Origin: Blastococcus sp. Marseille-P5729 | GTDB lineage: Bacteria; Actinomycetota; Actinomycetes; Mycobacteriales; Antricoccaceae | Length of the DNA stretch: 64,000 nucleotides | Reading direction: 5' to 3' | Assembly: GCF_900292035.1 (NCBI RefSeq) | Contig: NZ_OMPO01000003.1 | Location: 124,001-188,000 of the forward strand | Part shown: one piece after another, positions 1 through 7,680 of the stretch | Position numbering within the stretch: the first letter of the stretch is position 1 | Layout: each line of letters starts with the position of its first letter | The notes under the pieces: model-generated | Database searches by the model: none | What the model was told of the DNA's origin: nothing | The model's input: the letters and a program-made list of their open reading frames with translations, nothing else | Translations under genes and position numbers: made by a program

Positions 1-2
1 TC

Positions 3-146
3 TATGCGGCCAAGAAGCCGCTTCGCGAACCGTGGCGGGAGGAAGCCGACAAGGCGGTGCACGGCGGGTTGTGGCGCGGACCCTACGATCCGCGCTCCGC
101 GCTCGGCATCGCCGTCGTCCTGGGGATCGGCCGCACCAAGTCCTGA
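3..146 (+). CDS. 3' end of an unidentified protein (partial)
   Basis: The window opens inside a plus-strand reading frame that encodes 47 residues ending GIGRTKS before TGA at 144-146. The start lies upstream of the window. The fragment is basic and then has a short hydrophobic stretch (LGIAVVLGIG) close to the C-terminus. I do not recognise the family. It is convergent with the AbrB-type membrane gene, with only about 10 bp between the two stop codons. The frame is open from the first base, but with no start visible it could be a fortuitous frame. Confidence 0.5.
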   Translation, partial: YAAKKPLREPWREEADKAVHGGLWRGPYDPRSALGIAVVLGIGRTKS

Positions 147-156
147 TCAGGGCGGG

Positions 157-1212
157 TCAATCCGCGTCCGGCTCGTGGGCGAGCCAGCGCGACAGCAGTG
201 GTGCGAGCGCGAGGACCATCAGCAACCGCGCCATCTGCACGGCGAAGACATAGGTGGCATCGGCGCTGGAGTCAGCGGCGATGGCGAGGACGGCGGGCAG
301 CCCACCGGGTGTGGTGGCGAGATAGGCCGTCAACCCGTCGATCCCCGTGACAGCAGCCAACGCCCACCCGAGCAGGCCGCTGCCGGCGATCACCAGGGCG
401 GTCATCAGCGCGGCGCCCGGCAGCAGCCGGGCGATCGTGCGGAGGCTTTCGCGCGTGAACCGCAGCCCCACCTGCAGGCCCAGCACCAGGAAGCAGGCAG
501 CGACCACCAACGGCGGTACCTGCACCGCACCGAGCACCCCACTAATCGCGATGGCTGCGGCGATGATCATCGGGCCGAGCAGGAAGAAGGTCGCGATCGG
601 CACCAGCCAGCCGATGAACGAGCCCACTGTCACGCTGATGACGAGGAAGAGGACGTCGCTCCACAGCTCGGTCGGCGGCTCGTCGGCGCTCGGTCCGCTG
701 CTCGCGCTGAAGACGATCAGCGCGATCGCGGGCAAGGTGATGAGGATCAGCAGCACGCGCAGGTACTGGATGACCGCGATGATGCGCTCGTCGCCGCCGA
801 GATCACGGGCGATCGCGGTCAGCGTCGACGCCCCGCCGGCGATCATCGCGAGGACGCCGGTGAGCCGGCCGATCCCTCCCCACATCGCCAGCGCGAAGCC
901 CCCGGCGATGCTCAGCGCCAGGGTCGCGACCGTCACGATCACTGCCGGCTGCCAGTCCTCGGCCAGCCCCCGCAGCGCCGAGAGCGTGATGGTGGCTCCG
1001 ATGGTGGTGCCGATGACGGCCTGGGCCGACCTGCTCGCCACCCGGCCGAGCTGCGGGGGCCGTTCCAGCCAGAGCGCGAGGACGCCGCCGCCCACCAGAC
1101 CGGCGAACAGCATCGGAGAGGGCACGTCGAGCAGCCACAGCAGCCAGCCGGTCAGTGCGGTGGCCAGCACCGCGACACCCCACGGCAGCAGGACCTCCCG
1201 CCGTGCCGTCAC
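157..1212 (-). CDS. AbrB-type duplicated membrane protein (putative transporter)
   Basis: This 351-residue protein is hydrophobic throughout, with roughly ten predicted membrane helices in two similar halves. The pattern, including the GGASTLTAIARDLGGDE stretch near residue 130 and PGGLPAVLAIA near 305, matches the AbrB membrane family (PF05145, often mislabelled ammonia monooxygenase or regulator). Members are inner-membrane proteins of uncertain substrate. The GTG start overlaps the TGA stop of the upstream deacetylase gene (GTGA), so the two are probably translationally coupled. The family assignment is firm and the transported substrate is unknown. Confidence 0.85.
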   Translation of the reverse strand: MTARREVLLPWGVAVLATALTGWLLWLLDVPSPMLFAGLVGGGVLALWLERPPQLGRVASRSAQAVIGTTIGATITLSALRGLAEDWQPAVIVTVATLALSIAGGFALAMWGGIGRLTGVLAMIAGGASTLTAIARDLGGDERIIAVIQYLRVLLILITLPAIALIVFSASSGPSADEPPTELWSDVLFLVISVTVGSFIGWLVPIATFFLLGPMIIAAAIAISGVLGAVQVPPLVVAACFLVLGLQVGLRFTRESLRTIARLLPGAALMTALVIAGSGLLGWALAAVTGIDGLTAYLATTPGGLPAVLAIAADSSADATYVFAVQMARLLMVLALAPLLSRWLAHEPDAD

Positions 1213-2081
1213 GACAGCGTCATCTCGTCCAACCGCGCGAAGGTAAGACCGGCGGACCGCAACCGGGGAATCGCCTGTGCCAGCCCCTCGAAGGTCGACC
1301 CGGCGGGCTGGTTGAAATGACCGATGCAGATCGAACCAGGGACCGCGCCGTCCATCGCTGCCACCACCGCGGACGTCGAGGCGGGAGCGCCGTTGTCGGC
1401 GTTGATGTCGAAGTTCACCGGCAGCAGCCCGAGCGCGCGAACCATCGCCGCGCAGACCTCGTCGAAGTGAGCCGTGCCCGGCCGGAAGAACCGCGGTGGC
1501 TCACCCATCAGCGCCGTGAGCTTGTGCTGGTTGCCCATCACCTCGTCGTACGCCGCCCCGATCGAGGCGGTCCCGGGGATGCCGTACGCCGCCCGCCCGT
1601 TCGCCGACAGCGGCACATGCTGGGTTCCGTGGTTGGCGATGCAGAACAGGTCCTCGGCGATCAGCTGCTCGGTCAGCGCTGGGTTGGCATCGATCCACCG
1701 GGCGTTCAGGAATAGCGTTGCGGGCGTCTGCGACGTCCGGAGCAGGTCGATGAGCTGCTGATCGACCGCTGAGCCGGAGGGACCGCCGCAGGCGTCGAGC
1801 GTGAGGGCGACCTGGGGCGAGGTGGAGCGCTGGACGACGCCGGGGACCTCCAGACCCCACTCGACGGGTGTCTGGGAACCGAGCTGCGCGACGATCTCCT
1901 CGCGGGTCGGCACCGGCGGTGCGCTCGACGTGGGAGCGGGCGAGGACGCCGGAGCGGGCTGCGATGACGCAGACGGCGGCACGGCGCTGGACGAATCGGA
2001 CCGGCCGCCCGTGGCCCGTGCGGTGCAGCCGGCCAGCGCCAGCCCACCGATCATCAGAAATCCCCTGCGGTCACATCTCAT
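1209..2081 (-). CDS. Polysaccharide deacetylase-like lipoprotein
   Basis: The 290-residue product begins with a lipoprotein signal (MRCDRRGFLMIGGLALAGC, lipobox LAGC with Cys19), followed by a Ser/Pro/Ala-rich linker to about residue 60. The rest is a NodB-type fold: LTLDACGG (the motif 1 position of TFDD), NHGTQH (the HxxxH-like metal motif) and FRPGTAHFD (motif 3). It probably acts outside the membrane on cell-wall or exopolysaccharide N-acetyl groups. Motif 1 reads LDAC rather than FDDG, so the second Asp is altered and activity is not certain. It is first in a two-gene operon with the AbrB-type gene. Confidence 0.85.
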   Translation of the reverse strand: MRCDRRGFLMIGGLALAGCTARATGGRSDSSSAVPPSASSQPAPASSPAPTSSAPPVPTREEIVAQLGSQTPVEWGLEVPGVVQRSTSPQVALTLDACGGPSGSAVDQQLIDLLRTSQTPATLFLNARWIDANPALTEQLIAEDLFCIANHGTQHVPLSANGRAAYGIPGTASIGAAYDEVMGNQHKLTALMGEPPRFFRPGTAHFDEVCAAMVRALGLLPVNFDINADNGAPASTSAVVAAMDGAVPGSICIGHFNQPAGSTFEGLAQAIPRLRSAGLTFARLDEMTLS

Positions 2082-2203
2082 GGGTTCACCTTCTCAGGTG
2101 GTCCGGTGGCGGCCTGCTGCCGCCTGGCCAGGGCCGCGAGCCTCACCTGGCTTGAAGTACCCCATTAACTCGCCGACCCGCAGGGCTGGGGAGCGCGCCG
2201 CGG

Positions 2204-2965
2204 CTACTGCTGCCAGGAGGGCTTGCGCTTCTCTCGGAAGGCGAGCATGCCCTCGCGGGCCTCGTCGGAGGCGAACAGCCCCTCGGACAGGGTCACCATG
2301 TCGGTGCCGTTCTCGTCGATGTGCCGCACGAGATCGCGCCCGAGCAGCTCCTTAGTCTTCGCCAGGCCCTGCGGCGATGCCTGCAGCAGCCCGTCGAGAG
2401 TCTCCTTCAGGACGGCGTCCAGCTGATCGGCCGGGACGGCGCGGCTGACCAGGCCGGCACTCTCGGCCGCCTTGCCGTCGAAGGTCTCCCCGGTGAGATA
2501 CCAGCGGCTGGCCAGGCGCTGATCCATCCGCGGCAGTGTGGTCAGCGAGATGATCGCCGGCGTGAGGCCGAGGCGGGCCTCGGTGAAGGCGAACGTCTGG
2601 TCCTCGCCGACGATCGCGATGTCCGCCGCTCCGACGATGCCGAGGCCACCGGCGCGCACCGGGCCACGCGCGAGCACCACGACCGGCTTGGGCAGGGCGG
2701 CGATGGTGCGCAGCATCTCGACCATCATGTCGCCGGTGTTCATGCCGCCTCCGCTGGTCGCGGTCTTGAGGTCTGCCCCCGCACAGAACACCTTGCCGGC
2801 GTTGGTCAGCACGATCGCGCGGACGTCGTCCGACTCGCCGCACGTCTTCAGGTGGGTGAGCAGCTCGTCCATCAGCTGGGCCGAGAGCGCGTTGCGGTTC
2901 TCCTGCGAGTCGAGGGTGATGGTGCCGACGCCGTCGGCGATGTCGAGGTGGACCAACTCGGTCAT
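2204..2965 (-). CDS. Enoyl-CoA hydratase/isomerase family protein
   Basis: This 253-residue crotonase-fold protein would hydrate 2-enoyl-CoA thioesters in the cytoplasm. CAGADL near residue 61 and RAGGLGIVGAADIA near 105 form the CoA-binding and oxyanion-hole segments. One catalytic Glu candidate is in FTEARLGLTPA. The second Glu of classical crotonase is not evident, so isomerase or another crotonase chemistry is possible. The ATG at 2965 was chosen because GAAGGAG lies about 6 nt upstream and the family N-terminus starts there; a longer open frame to 3079 has no such support. It is divergent from the TIGR03084 gene across a region holding the AAGTTGA palindrome. Confidence 0.9.
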   Translation of the reverse strand: MTELVHLDIADGVGTITLDSQENRNALSAQLMDELLTHLKTCGESDDVRAIVLTNAGKVFCAGADLKTATSGGGMNTGDMMVEMLRTIAALPKPVVVLARGPVRAGGLGIVGAADIAIVGEDQTFAFTEARLGLTPAIISLTTLPRMDQRLASRWYLTGETFDGKAAESAGLVSRAVPADQLDAVLKETLDGLLQASPQGLAKTKELLGRDLVRHIDENGTDMVTLSEGLFASDEAREGMLAFREKRKPSWQQ

Positions 2966-3060
2966 GACGTAGCTCCTTCGTGGCGGACTGCGGCGACGAT
3001 ATCTCCCTGGATCTTCCCGGGATCCACACCTGGGCATTCCGAAATCGTCCATGTCTAGAT

Positions 3061-3082
3061 AAGTTGATACCACTGTCAACTT
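3061..3082. promoter_or_regulatory. Palindromic operator, AAGTTGA-N8-TCAACTT (site A)
   Basis: A perfect inverted repeat with 7-bp arms and an 8-nt spacer lies 18 bp upstream of the TIGR03084 start and about 95 bp upstream of the divergent enoyl-CoA hydratase start. Sites with the same arms and spacing occur at 17544, 23457 and, with mismatches, at 24758 and 13913. The form is typical of a TetR-family operator; the binding protein is inferred, not shown. Confidence 0.7.
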
Positions 3083-3099
3083 CGAAATGGGAGTGCCCG

Positions 3100-3954
3100 A
3101 TGGCCGATATCGAGTCCTTGGTAGCCGATCTGCAGGCGGAGCAGGAGTCGCTCGATGCGGTCCTTGCCCAAGTGGACGAGGCCGCGTGGCAGACCGACAC
3201 CCCGGCCGAGGGCTGGAAGGTGCAGGACCAGGTCGCGCACCTGACGTATTTCGACGGCGCCGTCACCCAGGCGATCACGGACCCGGACGCTTTCACTGCC
3301 ACGCTCACCGAGCGAGCCGCCGACCCCAACTACGTCAACGTGGTCGCCGAGCCGTTGGTGGCACTGCCGTCGTCCGAGCTGTGGGCGAAGTGGAAGGCCG
3401 GCCGGCAGCCGATGTACGACGCGATGCTGGGCGCTGACCCGAAGGGCCGCTACCCCTGGTACGGCCCGCCGATGTCGGTCGCGTCGGCCTGCACCGCCCG
3501 GATCATGGAGACCTGGGCCCACGGGCAGGACGTCGCCGACGGCCTCGGCATCGAGCGCGAGCCGAGCGACCGCATCGCGCACGTCGTCTTCATCGGTTAC
3601 AAGGCCCGCCCGTTCGCCTACGCCAACCGCGGTATGGAGGTTCCGGAGGGCGAGGTCCGCTTCGAGCTCACGCTGCCCTCGGGCAAGCCGCTGGTGCTCG
3701 GTGCACGGCCCGCGAACAACCCGCAGGCGGCCGGGCTCGGCTCGATGGGCGCCGTCCCCGCGGCGGTGGGCGATGTGAACGTCATCCGCGGCACGGCGCT
3801 CGACATGGCGCTGCTGGTCACCCAGCGCCGGCACCGCGCCGACACCTCGCTCGAGGCGGAGGGTCCGCTGGCCGAGGAGTTCCTCGACGTTGCACAGGCT
3901 TTCGCCGGGCCGCCCGGAGGCGGCCGCAAGCCCGGCCAGTTCCCCCGGTCCTGA
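3100..3954 (+). CDS. TIGR03084-family protein (DinB/mycothiol-dependent isomerase-like)
   Basis: The 284-residue protein has an N-terminal DinB-like helical bundle of the maleylpyruvate-isomerase type (VQDQVAHLTYFDGAV near residue 45; METWAHGQDVADGLG near 138, with spaced His residues as candidate metal ligands). It matches actinobacterial TIGR03084 proteins. Members often lie with acyl-CoA catabolic genes; the exact reaction is not established. The ATG at 3100 is preceded by GGGAG at suitable distance and by operator site A. A decayed second copy of its last 16 codons is present at 6316-6366. Confidence 0.85.
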   Translation: MADIESLVADLQAEQESLDAVLAQVDEAAWQTDTPAEGWKVQDQVAHLTYFDGAVTQAITDPDAFTATLTERAADPNYVNVVAEPLVALPSSELWAKWKAGRQPMYDAMLGADPKGRYPWYGPPMSVASACTARIMETWAHGQDVADGLGIEREPSDRIAHVVFIGYKARPFAYANRGMEVPEGEVRFELTLPSGKPLVLGARPANNPQAAGLGSMGAVPAAVGDVNVIRGTALDMALLVTQRRHRADTSLEAEGPLAEEFLDVAQAFAGPPGGGRKPGQFPRS

Positions 3955-3967
3955 CCCCGCTCAATGT

Positions 3968-4025
3968 GGATGCGGTGGCTTCCACCACGCTATCTGGCGA
4001 TTAGCGGGGTAAGGCCACCGCATCC
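3968..4025. repeat. Long intergenic hairpin, copy 1
   Basis: GGATGCGGTGGC at 3968 pairs with GCCACCGCATCC at 4014-4025 (12-bp perfect arms), with a further partial inner stem. It directly follows the TIGR03084 stop codon. A second, better preserved copy with 15-bp outer and 9-bp inner arms is at 8370-8430, next to the AtuA-like gene. There is no T-run, so it is a repeat element or a non-canonical terminator. Confidence 0.75.
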
Positions 4026-4033
4026 GACGGAGG

Positions 4034-4158
4034 TCAGGCCAGGAGTGCCGAGGGGACCGGGATGTGCCGGGCGCGGGCGAACTCGCCAGCCCCTTGGCCT
4101 GTGCGTCGAAGCGTAGGGACGAGGAGGCTCCGTCGCCGAGGAAGCCTTCGATGACGGT
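4034..4158 (-). pseudogene. Duplicated, frameshifted 3' tail of the AtuA-like gene
   Basis: The minus strand here can be aligned base for base with the last 40 or so codons of the AtuA-like gene (8438-8570): VIEGFLGDG, SSLRFDAQAKGL and the terminal segment are recognisable. One C is missing in the run matching GCGAACTCGCCCAGCC, so the reading frame shifts after AKGL. No 5' part of the gene is present. Together with the preceding hairpin this is a copied block of about 200 bp from the 8.4-kb locus, or the reverse. Confidence 0.8.
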
Positions 4159-4174
4159 GCGCCGAAGTGATAGG

Positions 4175-5227
4175 TCACTCGTCGAGCACGCCGTGGTCAT
4201 TACGGTGATGGCCGATCAGCAGCAGCGCGACACCGACGACGAACCAGCAGCTCAGCGTCACCCACTCGTGCGTCACAGACGCGTTCGGGAAGTACGACAC
4301 CGATCGCAGCAGCGACCCTGAGGCGCCCGGCACGAAGTACTGTCCGATCTCACCCCATGCCCCCGGCAACCATTCTTTGGGTGTCGCGAGTGAGGCGAGC
4401 GGATTGCCGATGAACATCGTGAGGACCGCGCCGATGGCGATACCGGCCTGCCCGACCATCGACTGGAGCCCGACGATTGCGGAAGCGGTTGCGGCCAAGG
4501 TGAGTGAGATCGCGGCCCAGACGGTGGTGAAGTCGCCGCCGAGCCAGCCGAACCACGAGTGCAGGAGGCCGGTCAGCGCGAGCCCGCCGAGTACGGCGTA
4601 CCCCACGACGGCCGACAGCCGCTGCCGCCAGCCGCTGGCCAAAAGTGAGATGAGGACGCCACCGATCATTCCGCCCATCGCCATCGGGAGTCCGGTGAGC
4701 GTGAGGCCCGCGCCGCGAGCGTCGCTGGCAGCGAGCGGTACGACGTCGGTGACCTTGACCGGCTCGGCCACGCCCTGGGCCTGCTGCGCGGCGGTCAGGT
4801 TCGCCGCGACCTGGGTGAGCAGCTGCGAGGCAGCCGCGGAACCGGCCGAAGTGGTCAGCACCTCGATGCCCTCGCCCGGTGCGCTCGGCAGCACGATCGC
4901 GCCGTACACCTCGCGCTTGTCGATCGCCTCGACGGCTGCGGCTCGGTCGGCGTACTGCTGCGGGTCGATTGCCTCGGCGGCCTGTTCGCCGCCGGCGGTG
5001 AATTGCTGCTCAAACGCCTCGACGGCCTGCGGCGCGCCGGCGATCGCGATCGGCATGTCCTTCACGCTCGAGGTGTAGGTCGGCCAGGCGAAGGCCAGCA
5101 GCACGAGGGTGACCACGGTGGTCGCGGCCAGGATCGCCCCGACGGCGTGCTTCCAGCTTGGCGCGGTGGGCATGGTGTGGAGCTTCTGCGGTGCCGCGGC
5201 CTCGGCGACATCGGCGGTTGCGGTCAT
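4175..5227 (-). CDS. YhgE/Pip-like ABC-2-type membrane protein
   Basis: This 350-residue membrane protein has one N-terminal helix (about residues 28-48, AVGAILAATTVVTLVLLAFA), an extracytoplasmic domain of about 130 residues, and five to six C-terminal helices from about residue 178. That layout matches the ABC-2 permease/YhgE-Pip/DUF3533 group, which includes exporter-associated proteins. No ATPase is adjacent. The ATG at 5227 has GGAGG about 6 nt upstream. The gene is divergent from a TetR gene, and the 96-bp gap holds two palindromes, so it is probably the main target of that repressor. Its substrate is unknown. Confidence 0.75.
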   Translation of the reverse strand: MTATADVAEAAAPQKLHTMPTAPSWKHAVGAILAATTVVTLVLLAFAWPTYTSSVKDMPIAIAGAPQAVEAFEQQFTAGGEQAAEAIDPQQYADRAAAVEAIDKREVYGAIVLPSAPGEGIEVLTTSAGSAAASQLLTQVAANLTAAQQAQGVAEPVKVTDVVPLAASDARGAGLTLTGLPMAMGGMIGGVLISLLASGWRQRLSAVVGYAVLGGLALTGLLHSWFGWLGGDFTTVWAAISLTLAATASAIVGLQSMVGQAGIAIGAVLTMFIGNPLASLATPKEWLPGAWGEIGQYFVPGASGSLLRSVSYFPNASVTHEWVTLSCWFVVGVALLLIGHHRNDHGVLDE

Positions 5228-5248
5228 GCGAGCCTCCAAGAAAGAAAA

Positions 5249-5316
5249 CGAATGTTCATTCGCAATAGTGAGCGCGAGGATTGGAGTTGACAAAAAGAAC
5301 GTTCGTTTTGTAACGT
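5249..5316 (+). promoter_or_regulatory. Divergent promoter with two palindromic operators
   Basis: CGAATG-TT-CATTCG at 5249-5262 and AAAAGAACGTTCGTTTT at 5293-5309 are related palindromes sharing GAA-nGTTC. The second lies between a -35 TTGACA (5287-5292) and a -10 TAACGT (5311-5316, 18-bp spacing). A transcript would start at or within a base or two of the TetR ATG at 5324, that is, leaderless. Autoregulation by the TetR protein is inferred. Confidence 0.65.
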
Positions 5317-5323
5317 AGGCGAC

Positions 5324-5923
5324 ATGCCCAAGGTCAGCGAGGAGCATCGCTCCGCCCAACGTGCCCGTATCGACGCGGCCGTGATCGCGTGCATCGAGCG
5401 CACCGGCCTGGTCGCTTTGACGATGGCCGACATCATCAAAGAATCGGGCCTGAGCGCCGGCGCTATCTACGGCTACTACCCGGGAAAGAAAGAGCTGACG
5501 GTGGCCGTCGCCCACTCGGTGCTGGGCAATCGTCTGGCGGTGCTCGACGAGGTCGCTGGCCGTGATCCGCTGCCGGCGCCGGCAACTGTCCTCGCCGAGC
5601 TGCTGCGCGGGATGCCCGCGCCGATCCTCCTGCAGCTGTTCGCCTCGACCGTGTCGAGCGGCGAACTCAAAGACGTCGCGCACCAGGCGATCGCTCGGGT
5701 CGACGCGGGGATCTCGAGCTACCTCGTCACGTGGTTCGAGCGGCAGGGGGTGCCGACGGCCGAAGCGAAGCGCCGGGCGGCCCTCGTGACGCCGGCAATG
5801 CTCGGGTTGGCGCAGGGCTACGTCATCCAGAGCGGCGTACGGCTCGACCTCGAACTCGACGACTACATCGCGGCGATCGAGGCGTTGCTGTCTGGGCTAC
5901 TCGGCGAGCCAGGCGGCGAATGA
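5324..5923 (+). CDS. TetR/AcrR family transcriptional regulator
   Basis: The 199-residue protein starts with a TetR-type helix-turn-helix (ALTMADIIKESGLSAGAIYGYYPGKKEL, about residues 28-55) and has a helical ligand-binding domain with a hydrophobic C-terminus. It probably represses itself and the divergent YhgE-like gene through the two palindromes between them, consistent with control of an exporter. Its last 27 bp overlap, on the opposite strand, the end of a decayed M3 peptidase copy. The C-terminal residues GEPGGE are therefore read from the complement of that fragment, which suggests the gene end was remade by recombination. Confidence 0.9.
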   Translation: MPKVSEEHRSAQRARIDAAVIACIERTGLVALTMADIIKESGLSAGAIYGYYPGKKELTVAVAHSVLGNRLAVLDEVAGRDPLPAPATVLAELLRGMPAPILLQLFASTVSSGELKDVAHQAIARVDAGISSYLVTWFERQGVPTAEAKRRAALVTPAMLGLAQGYVIQSGVRLDLELDDYIAAIEALLSGLLGEPGGE

Positions 5924-6306
5924 GTCGAAGGAGTACGGCCGGCTGAGCAAGTCGGCGACCAGATCAGCGGCGTCCTTCGTGCCGCCCGGAGCGAGCACGC
6001 GGTCGCGGTACCGAGTAGCGACGGTCGGTGTGAACAGGTCGTCGCGGTCGAACGCGCTGGACATGTCTTTGGCGATCACCAGCGACCACACGTAGTGCTC
6101 CATCAGCCCGCGGCTGAAGTTGCAGGCGAGCACGCCTTCGGGTAATTGCTGGCTCTCGATCACTTCGACCATGCTGAACTGGGCCGCGTGCTTGAACTTG
6201 CCGTCGCGGGGATGCAGGTCGAGATGGATGCGCCCGACGTGCTCCCCGCTCGCGGTCAGATACGTCGTACGACGCCACGTCGGCGTCCCACGTCCCGGCG
6301 TCGACC
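5897..6306 (-). pseudogene. M3 metallopeptidase remnant lacking the active site
   Basis: The minus strand encodes pieces closely similar to the intact M3 peptidase at 55029-56936: EPVDAGTWDADVASYDV, then YLTASGEHVGRIHLDLH through NFSRGLMEH, then YVWSLVIAKDM to AAWLAE at the stop. A 2-bp deletion shifts frame between the first two pieces. An in-frame deletion of roughly 150 codons joins GLMEH to YVWSLV and removes the HEFGH zinc site. The N-terminal two thirds are missing. It cannot encode an active peptidase. Confidence 0.85.
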
Positions 6307-6315
6307 GGTTCATAC

Positions 6316-6366
6316 GCCGGGCCGCCCGGAGGCGGCCGCGAGCCCGGGCATTTCCCCAAGTCTTAG
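6316..6366 (+). pseudogene. Duplicated 3' tail of the TIGR03084 gene
   Basis: AGPPGGGREPGHFPKS followed by TAG at 6364 closely matches the end of the TIGR03084 protein at 3954 (AGPPGGGRKPGQFPRS). The nucleotide match begins abruptly at about 6315, next to the M3 remnant, and no upstream part of the gene is present. This is a second recombined gene tail in the same 500-bp stretch. Confidence 0.75.
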
Positions 6367-6376
6367 CCCTGATCTT

Positions 6377-6411
6377 GGAACCTATCCACCGCCTGGCGAG
6401 GGATTCGTTCC
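6377..6411. repeat. 35-bp intergenic palindrome, copy 1
   Basis: This imperfect palindrome has outer arms GGAAC/GTTCC and inner ATCC/GGAT, exactly 35 bp long and followed by AAATCGG. Copies of the same length are at 7690-7724 and 41013-41047. It lies between two gene ends. Confidence 0.65.
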
Positions 6412-6426
6412 GAAATCGGCCCGAGG

Positions 6427-7386
6427 TCAGCGGAATCGGCGCGTGATCCCACTCGCCAGGTGCGCCGCCTGCGCGCTGATCATGAACCGGCCCAGTGGGG
6501 TGAAGAAGACCTGCAGCAGGCGGCGTACGCCGGAGGCCAGTCGCACTGACGAGTGCACGATCACGCGAGTGCCGTCCTTGACTGGCTCGAGCTCGACCGT
6601 GACGCGGTGGTCTCCGGAGCGCCGACGGCTCGGCCAGGTGCGTTCGTAGATCACGCGGTGCGTGTCGGCCTCGCTCGCCAGAACCCGGATCTGCATCTGC
6701 TGGTGCCCCTCGACGATCCCGCCACGTAGCTTCCTTCGATCCTGCCGCCCGATCCACTTGCCCGGCCCTGCCGGGCTGATCGCCTGCACCGCCGAGTCCC
6801 ACTCAGGCAGTCGCAGCGGATCGCTGACCAGCTCCCAGACCTGTTCGACCGGTGCAGGCGCGAATCCTTCGGCCGCGGTCGGCAGGTGACGCCCCCGGTG
6901 CTCGTAGCGGACGTCGGTGCCGAGCCCCTGGGTCTTGGCGGAGTCGATGTCGGCGCGTACGGCGTCAGGGTCGACGTTCAGCTCGCGCAGGATCTGCGCG
7001 ATGGTGCCCGACGGCTCGGCCAGCAGCGAGCGCAACAGGCCGGTGCCGTCGTACTCACCGCCGGTGCCGGACAGCACTTCCTGGGCGCGGCGCGACCAGT
7101 CGAGGTTCACATCGCCGAGTGGCCGCTGCGGCATTGGCCCGGTCTCCGTAGCCGTGATGCCCAGCGTGCTCAGCTCGCGATCACGCACCGCAGTGATTGC
7201 AGCCCGGACGGAGTCGAGCGAGACGCCGTGTCTGCGAAGGATGGCGCCCGCGGGGCCGCCGGACATGGCCAGTGCCACGAGCAGGTGATCGATGTCCATC
7301 TCTGGGCTGCCTGCTCGGGCCGCCTCATCGGACGCGGCGGCGGAGACGACCATGCCGGTGCTCATCGCGTCACTCCACTTGCTCAT
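6427..7386 (-). CDS. Clp N-terminal-like domain fused to SRPBCC domain
   Basis: In the 319-residue protein, residues 1 to about 145 resemble two Clp_N (ClpA/ClpC N-terminal) repeats: DIDHLLVALAMSGGPAGAILRRHGVSLDSVRAAI and GTGLLRSLLAEPSGTIAQILRELNVDPDAVRADI. There is no ATPase module. Residues from about 165 form an SRPBCC/polyketide-cyclase fold (PAPVEQVWELVSDPLRLPEWDSAV). Clp_N proteins without ATPase are usually adaptors or sensors, and SRPBCC domains bind hydrophobic ligands, so a ligand-responsive partner of a regulator is plausible. Its ATG overlaps the stop of the upstream HTH gene (ATGA), which suggests joint action. Confidence 0.8.
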   Translation of the reverse strand: MSKWSDAMSTGMVVSAAASDEAARAGSPEMDIDHLLVALAMSGGPAGAILRRHGVSLDSVRAAITAVRDRELSTLGITATETGPMPQRPLGDVNLDWSRRAQEVLSGTGGEYDGTGLLRSLLAEPSGTIAQILRELNVDPDAVRADIDSAKTQGLGTDVRYEHRGRHLPTAAEGFAPAPVEQVWELVSDPLRLPEWDSAVQAISPAGPGKWIGRQDRRKLRGGIVEGHQQMQIRVLASEADTHRVIYERTWPSRRRSGDHRVTVELEPVKDGTRVIVHSSVRLASGVRRLLQVFFTPLGRFMISAQAAHLASGITRRFR

Positions 7387-7631
7387 GCTCGGTTCCTCCG
7401 GGGTACGTCGATCGACGGGTCGATCCGCTTGGCGTACTTCTTGTGCACCGCCTGACGAGTGACGCCGAGCGCGTCGGCGACCTCTTGCCAGCTCAGCCCG
7501 GCGCGCAGGGCCGACTCGACCTGACGCAGCTCGAGCGCGTCGGCGAGTGTGCGCAGGGTGGCGACAGCGCGCAGCCCTGCGCGTGGATTCGAGGTGTCGG
7601 CCGCGGTGACGGCGATGTCGGGCGAGCGCAC
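7383..7631 (-). CDS. Small helix-turn-helix regulator paired with the Clp_N protein
   Basis: The 82-residue protein has a C-terminal HTH (GLSWQEVADALGVTRQAVHKKYAKR). The GTG at 7631 is preferred over a TTG at 7640 because the 7640 codon lies inside the palindrome TTAGCAA-N6-TTGCTAA, which should be upstream control DNA. The ATGA overlap with the Clp_N-SRPBCC gene makes a two-gene operon. HTH plus Clp_N pairs of this type recur in actinobacteria. It probably represses its own operon. Confidence 0.8.
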   Translation of the reverse strand: MRSPDIAVTAADTSNPRAGLRAVATLRTLADALELRQVESALRAGLSWQEVADALGVTRQAVHKKYAKRIDPSIDVPRRNRA

Positions 7632-7633
7632 GG

Positions 7634-7680
7634 TTAGCAACCTACATTGCTAAACGGCCACTCGCAACCCAGGTTGCTAA
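7634..7680 (-). promoter_or_regulatory. Twin palindromes upstream of the HTH-Clp_N operon
   Basis: TTAGCAA-CCTACA-TTGCTAA (7634-7653) is a perfect inverted repeat. A second site, GCAACC-CA-GGTTGC followed by TAA (7664-7680), shares the GCAAC/GTTGC core. Both abut the proposed start of the small HTH protein. Autoregulation is inferred. Confidence 0.6.

Noticed and set aside
4-1320. 438-residue plus-strand open frame opposite the AbrB-type gene
   Set aside because: Composition is Arg/Asp/Gln/His-rich, typical of antisense frames in high-GC DNA; the minus strand encodes two clear, coupled genes.
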